DNA of 64,000 nt, from the NCBI GenBank assembly GCA_011037195.1, contig JAAEAF010000365.1:62001-126000 (forward strand), read 5' to 3'. The position numbers and the translations under genes are program-made. Below the pieces are notes generated by a model. The model was not told where the DNA came from. It saw nothing but the letters and a program-made list of their open reading frames with translations, and searched no databases. Numbering within the stretch: position 1 is the first letter of the stretch; the number at the start of each line of letters is the position of its first letter. The DNA comes from Triatoma infestans (Eukaryota; Arthropoda; Insecta; Hemiptera; Reduviidae). This document shows, piece by piece, positions 32,991 through 45,260 of this stretch.

Positions 32991-34899
32991 TTGAATTGTA
33001 ACGAAAACAAGGCAGCAACTCACCAGTCATATACTGGAATCAATAATACTAGCCACTGCATAAGCCATGTCAGCTACGCATTAACTGCTCTGTCATGTCT
33101 ATTACAATCGAAATGGCGAATGAGCTACAATTTAGACAGTAAATCTTCCACCAATAAAACTGTCTTTAGCTCCCGCCAAGAGTTAGGAAAAATTGAAAAT
33201 GTGAGAGCTCAAATTCAGGACGCTACATCAAGAAATTAACAAGTCTCAAACTTGAATGGTTCACGAAATAGCCACACTGCTGGAACTAGTAATAATGCTA
33301 ACTAGCCAGTCACTCACTCTTCAAGCGACTCATATCACCTATTCTACATTCTATATCACGCGACTGACTAACAATCATCACTCTTTGCTCGGTAACTCTA
33401 CACATTCTCTTCACTCCACACTCAGTAAATCGTTAAATAAAAAATCTGGGTAGAGTGTCAGTTGGTGTGTTCTAATTTCACTAATCTCAACCATTTATTG
33501 CTAAAAATTTGGTTAAAAATACCAAGTTTGTATTAGTCAGTTCTATGTTAAATTATAGTGGGTGAGAGTAGTGCAAGAGTTCCATCTTTTTGTTCAACAT
33601 AATGAAAAATCGAAACTGAATACCACATAAAACGAGAAACAAAAAATACAACACATAATCTTCATTTTAATTAGGAATAACTTTTTTTCCAGATGTCCAG
33701 AAATATTTTATTTCTTCATATCACTACGTCTGTTACTTTCAACACCACAGTGACGAACTTTAAACGCACTTGAACAACTCGAAACAATACAAACTAAACT
33801 GAAAAGAGCGATTTTTACAGGGTGAGGAAACGCATGAGGTAAGCACAGCGCTATTTCTATCGCAGTTTTAGTTTTTTTCACTTTTACTCATGGTTGTGGG
33901 TCAAACCTTCCATCCTACATAGAATCAAATCCTGACTGGTTGTACGGCTAACCGATTCACAATTAAAAAAAAAATAATAATACTTTAGGACGAAGCTCTC
34001 AAACTTGCATTACCTAACCACCATGCAATTCTTAGTCTTCCTAGGTAATGCACACTCGAATGATCAAAACAGTCAAGCGAACAAACCTCTATCCGATTCT
34101 GTTCCTCCAGTTCAAAATGCTACTCACATGACTAGGTTCCCTTTTATGTCCCCAAGCTATTTGACCACACTTACTTTTAAATCACCTTTCTCTTTCACAC
34201 CCCCCCCCCAACCACATACCTGCCATGATATATGAGCCCGCCTTAGCCGCAGGCAGTCCATTAAGAAACTAGACGTCAGCTGCTCTATCGAGGCAGCCTT
34301 ATTAATCCCATACTGACATATTATTGGTTCCAAGGGTTTCAAACCAATGTGTACACGCTGGCTTTAAGTTATGAACTGATTGAAAATAAGATTTTAGTTT
34401 TTCGTTTTTTTTACTTTCAAAGTCAAACTTTAAATTCATTTGCTAAGTTGTTCGTTAAGTCATACACTAAATTTCTTTGAAATAGTGTTGGTCAATATTT
34501 GAACAAACAAGTTGCCCATGATTAAGATAGAGTCAGGACTAATTAATCATTGTTCAAATATAATTTCCTCCGGTTATCCAAACAGAGGAGCAAACTGCAC
34601 TGGACTTGATTACATTTTAGACAAGAATATTATTAATTAACAAATTAGTTTTAGTTATGATTAATTTTCAATCATAAATCATTCGAGATTTAATCATTGT
34701 TAATATATGAAGTTTTGTACTTATATATATGCGAGAGCCATTCACATTTAGATGTAGAGATAAATGGTTGTAATTTTCATGTGCTGTATTAAATGAATTT
34801 CAAAATTTACCTAATACACACGAACTTTACCAAGTAATGACTCCTTGAAGTGAACAAAACGAAAGGAAATATCCGAAACCAAGCTCAAAGCAAGAAGTG
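32991..34899. other. Unassigned 1.9 kb
   Basis: Short frames of up to 85 codons (for example 32982-33239 and 34005-34235, +) show no domain. A C run at about 34199-34209 may be a sequencing-difficult site. No repeat partner found. Confidence 0.45.
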
Positions 34900-35960
34900 G
34901 AAGTTGTTCCGGATCTCTACCTCTGCAGGTGCGGGGCTTAGAATAGGCCTGCTCCCATCCAGGATGTCTTAAGAGGCAACTAAAGACCACATTTCCCCTT
35001 TCTTTCCTACTTCAATGAGCCCACAAATTTAGCACTAAGAGACTTTCTATTAGTTGCCCTGACTATTCATCCAATGAATACCCCATCATAATTCCATCTC
35101 CTCGTCCTTATCTGCAGGTATGATATTTGGGTGTAGTTTGGAGTGTTAAACAAAATTCCACATCTTCTTTTCTTTCCCTATCGTATTTTATCCAACCACT
35201 GACTTGAACTGCTTTTGAAAGGACTGCATTGAAAAATGTCTAGTAAGATAAAGCATCCTCTCCAGGGGCTTTGTGATGGGAATGAGGCTCTCCAGATTAC
35301 CCTTGGAGAGCTCATTATTATAATCACGCATTACAAACTTTTTGGGGGGAGGGGAGAGCGGAAAGTGAGCTAAAGAGGAGATCTAATGGAAAGGTGGGCC
35401 TCCTTACGAAAACAATACCACAAATCGGACTCTTAGCATTTCTCTTTTTTTTTTGTTGGAGTTTTGACGATTTTTCAAGTTTGGCGCTGGATTTCTAGTG
35501 CCGAACTTGGGGAATCGAAAATATCTCTTGACATCAAGCTTAGCCTATCAATGTGGTCCGGGTGTCTTGACTGCTTCTTTCCTAATCCCCAGCTACTTTT
35601 TTCTGTTATACCCAAACTTCGTACAAAGGGTTCTTTACTTGAAATCTTTGGGATTTCACCAGGCCGTGGGGACATCTTAACCATTTCCAGAAAGGTGAAA
35701 ACCCACCAATATTCCACTCCACCTTCTTCCCTGCGGGTTGTAGTCTTTTCTTCGACCGAGGGGATTGGAGGTGTTAATCATAACTCCCTGCCTTTTTGTC
35801 TTCTTCTTATTCTTGTTATTCCATTTGTAGGTGTAATAACCGATGGTGCTGTGGCATTTTACTCATTAATGGGACAGGATGATGTAAGAGTGTATTCGAA
35901 TACCAGAATGGGCCCTTGAGGCTATAAGTGCATCTTCTTCCTTTCGGAGACCCTGAGAAT
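34900..35960. other. GC-richer block with a 151-codon frame, unidentified
   Basis: Contains 'CAGGATGTCTTAAGAGGC', a phrase I associate loosely with arthropod mid-repetitive DNA. The 35464-35919 (+) frame of 151 codons is the longest non-gag frame in the window, but I see no domain or motif in it. A shorter minus-strand frame lies opposite. It may be a decayed repeat or a real exon; neither can be shown. Confidence 0.35.
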
Positions 35961-36339
35961 CCTGGATCTCCAGCAATTGGCTAAAATAAAGTATTGCTAA
36001 TGATATTTTTTGATGTGAAAGATGGAATTTTGTATGATATTTGAAAGGACAGAGTACTCTTAATAGCCACTACTACAGAGAGATGCTTGAAATAAACCTG
36101 TTTTGCTATAAAAGATCTTTTTGTCGGTGTCCCCAAAGAAGCTCAAGTTGTATAACAAAAAAAATTGAAAACAAATGTGCAATCCTGGCTTAAACTTCAA
36201 GACGAGGAATTTTTACTGCCTACATAAGAAAACTAATAGAAAAATGTGACGATGTATTCCGATGGATTATGTTTTTTATTATTTTATTTTTTCTATTTTT
36301 TTTAATTTATTTATTGATTAAGCAACATCTGTAGGCACA

Positions 36340-36760
36340 ATAATTGATCCTGCGAACCTAGGCTTCTTCTGGCTGTGTGGCTTGAATGGAGAAGCCATCC
36401 AGTGATGGCACTCCTGGTGTTGGTCGTCGTTGCTTCAGCAATTGGCAAAGTTATCCCTAGGCCACCTCGTTTTTAGTCTTCTTGTATGTGGCAGTGAATA
36501 TGGCTTAAGCTTTAAATGAGGTTATTGTTGTGTTGGGATTGTGTTTCGTGAAACATCTTGTATATCCGTTTGATTGTGTCTGTTACGCCATGGCATGTTA
36601 CGGTCAGTGTGTAATGTAAAGTTTGAAAAATAGTAAGGTGCGTTAGAAACTGTGTCGTAGCAGTCTAGATTTGAACGACTGTATTCTGTGCAGGTTGGAA
36701 GGTTTGGTGGATCCCCAAACATTGCAACCGTACAGCCATTATGGTCGAATTATTGTTTGC
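36340..36760 (-). pseudogene. Jockey-like LINE ORF2 3' remnant (copy 1)
   Basis: A minus-strand fragment encodes 'SNAPYYFSNFTLHTDRNM' with a frameshift into a segment beginning 'RNRHNQT'. It matches the P-W-Y-V-x-N-x-x-(L/I)-H-x-D-L motif that follows the reverse transcriptase in Jockey-clade LINEs. Nucleotide order parallels 55190-55640 ('agcaacat', 'cctagtcttctt', 'gtgtctgt', 'accgtacagcca'). Confidence 0.7.
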
Positions 36761-36904
36761 GTACGGTAATATTATGTTTTAGAGGTTGTCGTTAATAATC
36801 GTAATTGAGGGAATCTGTGGTTTATTTATTATTACTTGTCTGTGAGGAGGGACCGAACCCTACGCTACCCAAAGTCCCACTGGGCCCATATAGCTACCCC
36901 AATA

Positions 36905-37117
36905 AAAACAACTACTGAGTATAATATTGGCGCCTCCCCTACACAGTCAATATTGTCAATATTCCCTTCAATTTTAAGTATTGATACACGAAAATCAGAA
37001 AATCCGGATTTCCATCAGTACTCTATCAATACCTACCGTCAATACAATTTTTTCACCTTACACGGTCAATATTACTGACAATACGCTAAGGTATTGTTAA
37101 TATTATTGACCGTGTAG
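36905..37117 (+). repeat. 3' end of the PIF/Harbinger family
   Basis: Nearly identical to 32400-32612: 'ttggcgcctcccct', 'caatattgtcaatattccc', 'gatacacgaaaatcagaaaa', ending 'attgaccgtgtag'. The terminal 'gggccgct' is missing, replaced by the LINE that follows. Confidence 0.85.
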
Positions 37118-38040
37118 AACAAAGGGTCTAGAACAAATATCCAGATCCGGGTCTAATCCATCTAAGGTTCATCGCAGTCCGAACAAATCGCACAATAACC
37201 TTAAGAGAAAATAGCCTAAGCTCTTCCACAGGCATCCAGTTCCGACGTAAGGTCCTGAACCTAATTTCCTCACAACCCAGGCAATCTCTGCCTTAAGATC
37301 GATGGGTGTTTCCTCCTCTGTCTCATAAACTGTGGATCTGGCATAAGCTCCATTACGTAGAGATGCCTCCTTAAACCACAATGTCCTGTAAGGGATCCAA
37401 TCAGATGCCTGAGAGAACTCCGTGAAAGACAGAGCAACGTCTCACTAATAGCCCGCCGATGCGCATCTTGGACTGCCGACAACCAACTGTGCTCATCCAT
37501 AAGGTTAAAGCTGTCCATGACTGGAAGCCTACAGACATGTGCCAGAAGACAGCCAACAGCAGGCTCAGGGCCAATGAAAGGGAGAGAGGCGCCTAATTTG
37601 GCGAATATATCACCTCCTCATTCCCAAAAATTCCCATATGACCTGGTACCCAGACTAGAAGGACATCCTTCAGAGAAGAAAGCTCTTCCAGTCTTTTAGA
37701 ACCTTTGTAACATCAACCTGGAAGTGAAGACACATGAACTCAGCGCCTTCAGCGCAGCTTGGCTGTCCGAGCAGATACAAACACCTTTCAAATTAGTGCA
37801 ACGTACCCTGTCATCCAAGATACGACAAAGAATAGTATAAACCTCAGTCTGGAAGACTGTGGTCCATTCACCAAGAGATACTGCTATATGATCTCTGGTC
37901 TCAAAATAGAGCGCAGCTCTAGACCTACCATTCATTCTGGAACCGTCCGTGTGACAGCAGAGGTAAATCACATGAGAGGTAATCGGTGGTTTAGTGCCAG
38001 TCTTTTAAGTCTAGTGTGGGGATTTCATGTCAGTCGGTGA
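37118..38040 (-). pseudogene. LINE with RNase H domain, 3' part (copy 1)
   Basis: The minus-strand frame at 37696-37971 has RNase H motifs in order: 'CCHTDGSR' (first Asp), 'QTEVYTI' (Glu) and 'CICSDSQAALKAL' (Asp). 37270-37518 continues in another frame with 'IGSLTGHCGLRRHLY', the segment before the terminal C-x-x-C...H...C knuckle. Such RNase H domains occur in I/R1/LOA-related LINEs. A frameshift separates the pieces. The 3' UTR runs to about 37118. The reverse transcriptase is absent. Confidence 0.8.
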
Positions 38041-40389
38041 TCTAAGGAATAGCCAAGATAGCAAGTTTTCTATGAGAGGGATTATATTAAACAATAAATT
38101 GTGAAAATTGTTACAATTTATTTAATACAACATTAAAACAATAATAATTTGTCTCTTTATCAGTTGATGACACCCATTAAAATAATATATAAGTAATTTT
38201 ACTTCTCATAAATAAATTCTTTGATTACCAGTTTTCTTCAAATTGCAAAAAGAAAAACAAACCAACTGCCTTTTAAAATAATGAATCCAACTGAACAATA
38301 AATACAATCTAATGAAGCTTTAATTACACAGAAAAACAACAAAGGAATTTACAGATAGATTGATAGATAGCAGTGGGGGGGGGGGCAGCCTTGTGGATTA
38401 AAATAAAGACATATAGTAAATGGTATTGATGTTGGTCGAATGAAATAAAAAAGGAAATAAGAGAAAAGGTGAGGTAGAAAGTGGATGTCTGTGTTAGTTG
38501 ACCATGCGTTACGTGATTTAGGAGAGTGTTCAGTTGAAAGACTGTCACCATAGTAATAAATAAATGGGAAACTTCGTTTTTCTCTCACGTCACACAAACC
38601 ATTACTTAAGAGAGAAACATATCACAGTAAATTTTTTAGACCCTCCCGTATTATCCAAGACTTTAATAATTTTTTATTTACAAATAAATAGAATTTACAG
38701 ATTTGAATTAATTATGAATTTAATACTTATGAATTTAAGAGAAATTGTGATTTACCAAAAAAATATATATATTAGAGAATATTTATTTATATTTATAGTA
38801 GAAAAAATATTTATACATAAATATTTATATAAGATATTTACTGGGAAGTATTCCACTTGCTAAAGATTGGGATTCAGGAGGACGGATTAATAAGAATGAG
38901 TTCTGAAGTTTTCTATTGAACCTTGCATTTATTTCCGTCACTGCAGTGATAACCCGATTCCTGGTCTTCAGCGGGCAACGTTGTTGTGCAACACACTGGT
39001 AATGGCCTGGATAGTGATGTAGCTCACATGCAGATCCTAGGTACTGGCGTCTGAAGCTATGGATGCAAGAACGAGCCCTGCGATCCAGCTTCTATTAAAC
39101 GGAGGACCAGCTCTAAAGAAAAGATAGAGCAATGTTAATAAAAGGAAATATACCTTATGTCTTGTAATAAGTTGAACAACTCCAATTAAGTATAAACATG
39201 ATAAAATTCTACACCCTTGAAATAGGTGATTGCAGAAGTTAATGTAGCACATGCAAATAAGGTTTACTCAACCAAAAGAAATACCTGGCTGTGAAGATCC
39301 ACAGTGCAAATGAAGTAAAGTTGCTATATCTGACTGGCCACACAGTTGAGTAAAAAGCTTGTGTAATTCAGCCTTCAGATTCGACTGGTACTAGTTCCTT
39401 AAATGAGTTCAAGAATTTAATATAAGGTGTTAAATAATAAATTGCAATGTGCCTGAAATTGCCAGTGATAAAAATTAAATCGCACCAATTTAGTTGATGA
39501 TCACAGCATATACGTAATATTGTAAAAATGCTTTCTTAAGGTTGCCAAGTCCTCAGTTAGTGAAGCGAGAATGTTAAAGTAGATATTGGCAATAATGATA
39601 ATAATAATAATCGCAGGAAATTAGGATGGGAAAAGGAACAAATAACTGTTCTTACCACCAGCCTTGGAGTCCCAACCTGATAAAGAATTAATTGAGAAGA
39701 TCTTAATAATCCCTCTTGAAAGTGCTTGTGACGATATGTCTTGAATAAAATGAGATTCAATTGGATGAATTAGCTGCTTGGAGCTGCACAAATAATCGAG
39801 TTCCGGTTTTAGAAACCATGTGCTGTGAATTTAAAGATGGCTGGTCAGTAGCAGTCAGATGAATGACTAGTACCTTACGAAAACAAACTTGGAACATATT
39901 CGTTGAGCTAGACCCAATGAGAATTGCAGACGGCGCTGCTTACTAGATCACCTCAACAAGTTTGGCAACATGATCCTTTAATCAATGATGCAATATTGTG
40001 CAAGGCACCAATTGTAATATAGTATATAACTAATAAAAAATAGCATGAATCTTCATATAAATAGAATAATAGAAAATACGACTGGTTTAACCGTGTGACC
40101 CGTCAGCATTCAAACACAGTAAGGGGTGGGCTCCTACAACTAATTGTCCCCTCCGTTATCAATTCGCGTAGAAATACGCGACAATTACTTTCATTCTATA
40201 AAAAAATCAACTGAGGCCAAGAAAAAGATTATTTTACAAACTAGGATAGCTGATGTCTTTGACATTCTGATTTTGTTTGACGTTAGTATGGAATTGGATT
40301 TTGTATCAATCTCAGTTTATTATCGATAAAATTGAAGATCTTGATTTTCTCTGAAAATTCAATAAAATGTTTGGGAATCTTATTTGGAA
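38041..40389. other. Unassigned 2.3 kb
   Basis: AT-rich. A G run lies at about 38375-38385. No domain, repeat or RNA recognised. Confidence 0.5.
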
Positions 40390-40960
40390 AATAGGCAGCA
40401 CCAAATAGTCGCCTTAACAGTGAAATTATCAGTACTTATCTGTGTGTCGCTGATTCATTTAGATGAGGGTATCCACAAAATTCAGCATGATATTATGTTT
40501 CTTTCAACATTTTCTTGGGCCAAAAGAAATTGTCTTAAGTTAAATATGCCTAAAACTAACTTATTGTAGGAAATTCAAAATTTTATTCAAGAATTAATTT
40601 TCATAATTTACCTTATCTGGAGCTTAAAATGGAGTACCTATTTACTATAATTAATTTAGTTAATTATGCAAATAATTTAGGTGTTATTATTACCAATACC
40701 TTAAGAGAATTCTCACAAAATTTACAAAATCCTTTACTAGATAAAATATAACAGGCATCCCATATCTACAGATCTCATAGTAAATTACTCATTTCAACCC
40801 TTGTGATATCTTCTCATCTAAATTACTGTTGTGTAGTTTTATAATGACCTCATAAGTGTACTGAATACTAAACTTCAAAGATCCCTTAATTCACATATCC
40901 GATTAATTTTTAAGCTTATAAAAGATAAACACATAAATCTTCATATTTTTGTTTAAATAG
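40390..40960 (+). pseudogene. LINE (CR1/L2-like) reverse-transcriptase C-terminal remnant
   Basis: Plus-strand pieces in alternating frames read 'WAKRNCLKLNMPKTNLL' (ending about 40568), 'NNLGVIITNTL' (about 40672-40705) and 'SHLNYCCVVFYND' (about 40815-40850). This matches W...N-x-LKLN-x-x-KT...LGV-x-x-D-x-x-L...H-x-x-YC of CR1/L2-group LINEs. There are many frameshifts and no boundaries. It probably ends near the SINE at 40975. Confidence 0.65.
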
Positions 40961-40974
40961 TGAACAATAGGGAA

Positions 40975-41215
40975 GGGATTAGCTCAGTAGTTAGTGCACT
41001 GGTTTCTTACGGCAGGTCCCCGGTTTCAGTCCAGCTGTGCTGCCCTTAGATATTTTTCTTCCTAGGAGTCTCTACAGCTCAGTGGCTGTTGATGGTCTGG
41101 TCCGTAATGACAGAACACTGTCCGGAGCCCGGCAGTGCACTGAGAAAGCTCCGGGCGCCAATGACCAAAGATGTTGACGCGCCTTAAATTAAAAAAAATA
41201 AATAAATACAATATG
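40975..41215 (+). mobile_element. SINE-3, fullest copy
   Basis: The tRNA-like head GGATTAGCTCAGTAGTTAG is an A box; the B box is GGTTTCAGTCC. The body has 'tcctaggagtctctacagct', 'gacagaacactgtccggagc' and 'ccgggcgccaatgaccaaag'. The A-rich tail is 'aaaaaaaataaataaata'. Truncated relatives lie at 15285, 17410 (-) and 55650 (-). Confidence 0.8.
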
Positions 41216-41498
41216 TCTGGGATAATTTTCTAATCCCTTCTCTTCAGGTCTCCAAGTACTTTGTCTCACAACCCTACCTTATTTATGCTTTCACTATTTG
41301 AAAACATCAACATTTGTGAGCAACAATTTTCAAGGATGAAGTAAACGAAGATACGAAATATCTGTAAAACATCTTCAAAATTGCACTGATCAGATTAGTT
41401 TCTCAAACACAATGTAAGCTGAAAATTTAGGTGGGTCCGCAAGGCTGGATAACATCTGGTGTTTTGTACGTCATAGCACACATATTGATTATGTTCCT

Positions 41499-41528
41499 GA
41501 CCGGTTTCGAATTTTCATCCATCGTCAG
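41499..41528 (-). ncRNA. Hammerhead-ribozyme-like motif (PLE-3 left arm)
   Basis: The minus strand has CTGACGA, T, stem II GGAT-GAAA-ATTC (one G-U pair), then GAAACCGGTC. Stem III is the palindrome ACCGGU and the cleavage triplet GUC. Confidence 0.75.
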
Positions 41529-41696
41529 AGCAAATTTACCAAGTTCATGTGGAGAGTAACACGTAATGTTACTGTACTCAACGTAATGTTTCTGTTACAC
41601 TCACACTTGTTGGTTGTATATATGTGGGGAGGTTATAAGGTTATAATATATTTAACCAACATTACTTGAAGTGATCTCTGACTTGAGAAATTTGTT

Positions 41697-41726
41697 CTGA
41701 CGATGGATGAAAATCCGAAACCGTTC
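41697..41726 (+). ncRNA. Hammerhead-ribozyme-like motif (PLE-3 right arm)
   Basis: CTGACGA, T, perfect stem II GGAT-GAAA-ATCC, then GAAACCGTTC. The stem III palindrome is spoiled (ACCGTT), so dimer closure would be weakened. Confidence 0.68.
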
Positions 41727-41928
41727 AGGAACATAATCAATATGCATATTACGACGGAGAAAATACCAATCAATGTCCAGCTATTTCACTTTTACTTTTA
41801 GTAAAATGTTTAAAAACATTAATAAAGTTTATTACTTAGATATGAAAATTGTTTATAGCACTCATTGCAAATGGATAGTTTGATGGAAAATATCTCTAAC
41901 ATTAACGGGCCTTCGTATCTACAATGAA

Positions 41929-42642
41929 GCAGCCCTGAAGGCACTTTCCTCACACCAAATAGTCTCAAGACTGGTGTGGGACTGCCTACTTGCCCTCACC
42001 GAGGTGGGTACTCGGAATAAACTGACACTCGCCTGGGTGCCGGGATATGCGCGGGGTTCCTGGGCAATGAGAGGGCGGATGCCCTAGCGAGGGAGGGTTC
42101 GCAGGATACCTTTATAGGCCCCGAACCCTTCTGTGGCTTGTCCAGGAGTCTCATCCAAACTTCTATCAGGGGTTGGATAGAAGATCAGCGTCTGCGTTGG
42201 TGGGAGGGAACACCAGGACAGAGGCAGGCTTTAGCTCTTCATTAAAAGACATTTGCCTAAATTTACCAGAGACCTACTGAGCCAGACCCGAAGGGATATA
42301 AGGTTAATTGTGGGTCTACTAACAGGGCATTGTAGGCTGAATAGACACATGCACCACCTACAACTTGCGGATAGTGCGGTATGTCGATTCTGCAAGGTAG
42401 AGGAGGAGACCCCGGCGCATATCCTTTGTGAGTGCGCCGTCCTGGCGAGGATTAGGTTTCTTGAATTGGGGACAGGCAATCCCGAAGCTGGAAGCTTCAT
42501 GACGGAGCCGCTCTCAGCTTTGCTAGGATTGATTAGGAGGGCAAGGCTGGGGGCTGTTCTGTAACTTAAGGGGATCCACAATAGACCTCGACTTATAGGT
42601 CGCAGTGGAATGAGGCTCCCCCCCCCCGCTTCTATTCTATTC
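41929..42642 (+). pseudogene. 5'-truncated LINE with RNase H and C-terminal knuckle (copy 2)
   Basis: Inserted between 13 bp duplications TATCTACAATGAA (41916-41928 and 42643-42655). It begins inside the RNase H domain ('AALKALSSHQ'), has a GNERADALARE-type segment after a frameshift near 42050, and is interrupted again near 42240. The intact last frame 42253-42564 has 'RRDIRLIVGLLTGHCRLNRH' and the knuckle C-R-F-C...H-I-L-C-E-C. The 3' end is a '(TTCTA)n'-like tail. It is the same family as 37118-38040. Confidence 0.88.
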
Positions 42643-42699
42643 TATCTACAATGAATTGATTCGGCTTTTAATATTTACTGCGCTATGGGGACAGAGGGC

Positions 42700-42858
42700 C
42701 TAATTGTTTAAGATATCATCAGAGATATTTTTCATAATAGCCTGCTTCTTTTTGTGGTCATCGACCGGTTTCGGATGTTCGTCTATCATCAGGATGTTTT
42801 TATCAGTAAACATGTGATAACATAGACTTGCACAGAGCAAATTTAGTTGATACACTCA
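42700..42858 (-). repeat. PLE-4 terminal fragment with hammerhead
   Basis: Parallels 23560-23700 ('agcctgcttc', 'gtggtcatcgaccggtttcgg', 'agacttgcacagagcaaa' shortened). At 42763-42792 the minus strand has the canonical CTGATGA and GAAACCGGTC. The stem II arms (AGAC and ATCC) pair poorly. Only one arm is present. Confidence 0.72.
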
Positions 42859-42865
42859 GTGTATA

Positions 42866-43285
42866 CGAGGTGTGTAAATTTTAAGTAATTAGACTGATTT
42901 TCTAATGTTCGATCTGGCAACACTGGAGACGCGGCGCATGCGTGGTAGGGCAAGTAAACATCTGTGCAACACGTCTCAGTGCAAATTTGAAAATGCTAGA
43001 GTTGTTGCACTGTCCGTAGTGACTTTTTTTTGTGAGCAAGGTTTTTTTCAGTGCGTTTTAAAAATGAGTGACATCAATTACGAGCAACTTTGTGCTATCA
43101 GGTTTTGCTTCAGACTTGGGCACAGTGCAACGGAAACGTTTGAAAAACTGTGCCAGGCCTATGGAGACAATGCTTTTGTCGAGAGTACAGGTTTTTAGGT
43201 GGTTTAAGTCGTTTGCAGAAGGAAGGGAATCAATTGAAGACGAGCCTCGCAGCGGAAGGCCTTCATCTTCAAGAACCGACGAATA
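42866..43285 (+). pseudogene. mariner transposon 5' fragment, transposase N-terminus
   Basis: Starts next to TA with 'CGAGGTGTGTAAATTTTAAG', a mariner-like terminal repeat. The Met at 43064 begins a frame with 'QLCAIRFCFRLGHSATETFE' and 'QAYGDNAF'. It shifts frame near 43185 and continues 'FRWFKSFAEGRESIEDEPRS' to 'GRPSSS', the double helix-turn-helix DNA-binding region typical of mariner. The element stops at an AT microsatellite at about 43284; the catalytic domain and 3' TIR are missing. Confidence 0.8.
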
Positions 43286-44789
43286 TATATATATATAATG
43301 GCAATAAAGGAAATCTTGAGAAAGTTAATATGGGAAGAAAAACAAAGTAACAACATCATTTTCAAATAAATATTATATTTACATTATTTACAATGTTTTA
43401 GCCATAAAAAAGAAGATGTTTTTTTATTTTGGCACTTTTATCATTAAATGAATAATGTTCCACAAAATTCATCTTTATAAAATGTAATAATGATATAATA
43501 TAATTGGCACAAATAAAAATTATTATTAGTACTTATTTTATTAGTACATTTATAATTGAATTATATATATATATTCTTATCACAACTATATAGGCAGGCC
43601 TTTTAAGGTTTTTTTTTTATTTCTTTAAGTAAATGATATTTATACTTTTGTGTTTATAAAGTTTTATTCATATGTATCCTGTAAACAACAAATTACAATT
43701 ACATTATCTGAACATGATGAAGAAGAATACTTCCTTCTATTAATATATATATATTAATCCGATTGTTATTATTTACATCGATACTTTGTGCAAATATCAT
43801 TAAATAGTTTTTGCTTTTTTATTTACATTAATATTATTTTATTTACATAAATAATATTACTACAATGTTGTATTTATAGAGTATTTACATCTTTACTTTT
43901 TTTTATTTTATTTTTTATTAAATTTTAAAGCTTATTATTAAACTAAATATAATTTATAATTATTTTTTTTTATTTTTATTTATTTATTTATTTTTTTTTT
44001 TTAATTTCATATCATCGTCAAGTAATATACCAAATTCTATTGGCTGAGATTGTTTTGCTGGTTTACTTTTGAGGAAACAGATTTTTTTTTGAGTCATATT
44101 GAATCTTGGAAAAATGTATGTTCGTCTTTGGAAAGCCGTGAGTTTTGTAAAGAAAACGCAAAGCTATTTTATTTTCGACAAAAGCATTAGTGAAACTATT
44201 TATTGTCACATAAAAATATTTATATTTTGAAAATAAGACAATAAAATGTACAATATCTTCTGTATTGAGTTAACTATCCTGGAAAATATATAAATATTAT
44301 AAAATATATTAATCAACTAATTAAAACTAAATAATAACAACGAATCAATATTTTAAATTAATTTGTAGTTTTATTTGTTTAAATGTTTTAAATTTAGTAC
44401 AAGATTCACGACTCCATTAAGCAGCGTGGCGCCACAAATACTAATATTATAAATAGAGCTTCAAGGTTTTGTGTGTCTGTCGATTAAAACGTGTAAGACT
44501 GGTGATCTATCGTTTAGCCAATGATAATCGATTAGTCTGGGGTTTAACAAAACATAGTAATCTTTAGTACTATAACAAATGATAGATAAGCAAAATTTAA
44601 GTACTACTTCATAGATCCTGGTATTATTGGTGCACTGATATACCTATATAAGTCCCCTTCCAAAAATGAGACATTTTTCTTTCTAACTAAGGTGTTTAAT
44701 GGGTTGTAGCTGTCCAAAATATTTAAAAAAAAAAAATGGACTAAACAGTACTTAATAATGAATGCTGTTATAATTTAATGTTAATTTAT
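43286..44789. other. Very AT-rich 1.5 kb
   Basis: Long A/T runs and (AT)n, for example at 43563-43573. No feature supported except low complexity. Confidence 0.55.
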
Positions 44790-45260
44790 CGCGGTTCTGC
44801 GATAGTCAGCTTAGACTTTGGGAGATGAGAGTTTTGGAGAAACAGGCAGGGGTGTCTCCAGGCCAAAAAATTTATCAAAGGGACTAAGCAAGGGGTTTCG
44901 GGTTTACCTTCTGTCCTTGAGCAGGATAAGATTGAGAACCTTAGTGGGTGTAGAGTGGCTGGACACACATGGGTGGCTGGTCATTTACATAAAATAGAAA
45001 GGACGTTTAGGCCCCCAATGTTAGAACAGTGATGATGGAGGAGTTAGGGAAACGGTTTAACACAATTTATGTCAGTGTCCCCGTTTTGCTGGCACTAGGT
45101 TTCGGATTTTTGAGAGAGTCTCACTTTCATGGGAAAGCCTGGGAGGGTTGGAGCTAAAGGATATTTTAGGATATTATAGACAGACCGGTAAACTACCCGG
45201 GAAGATTAATTAGGGGGATGAATTGGCGGGGAAATTTGGGGGGGGGGGATAAGAGCCATA
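44790..45260 (+). pseudogene. LINE C-terminal remnant (RNase H-bearing lineage)
   Basis: Plus-strand frames give 'LSRIRLRTLVGV' near 44921-44955. After several shifts they give 'HNLCQCPRFAGTRFRIF' near 45060-45110 and 'LKDILGYYRQTGKLPG' near 45160-45205. This is the L-x-x-L-x-x-x-x-TGH...H-x-LC-x-C-x-x-x-x-x-x-R segment at the end of R1/I/Jockey-related ORF2. Related in layout to 42253-42564 but clearly a different family. The 3' part has a G run at 45237-45249. Confidence 0.65.

Larger units (their letters stand above)
41430..41781. mobile_element. PLE-3 inverted terminal repeats
   Basis: Left arm from 'gctggataacatctgg' (about 41453) and right arm ending 'ccagc' (41781), with facing hammerhead-like motifs. 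The one-sided prefix 'gtgggtccgcaag' (41431) recurs at 63236. No coding sequence. No clear target duplication at this copy. Confidence 0.72.

Noticed and set aside
35464..35919. 151-codon open frame as a host gene
   Set aside because: No recognisable domain or splice context; I kept it only as part of an unidentified block.
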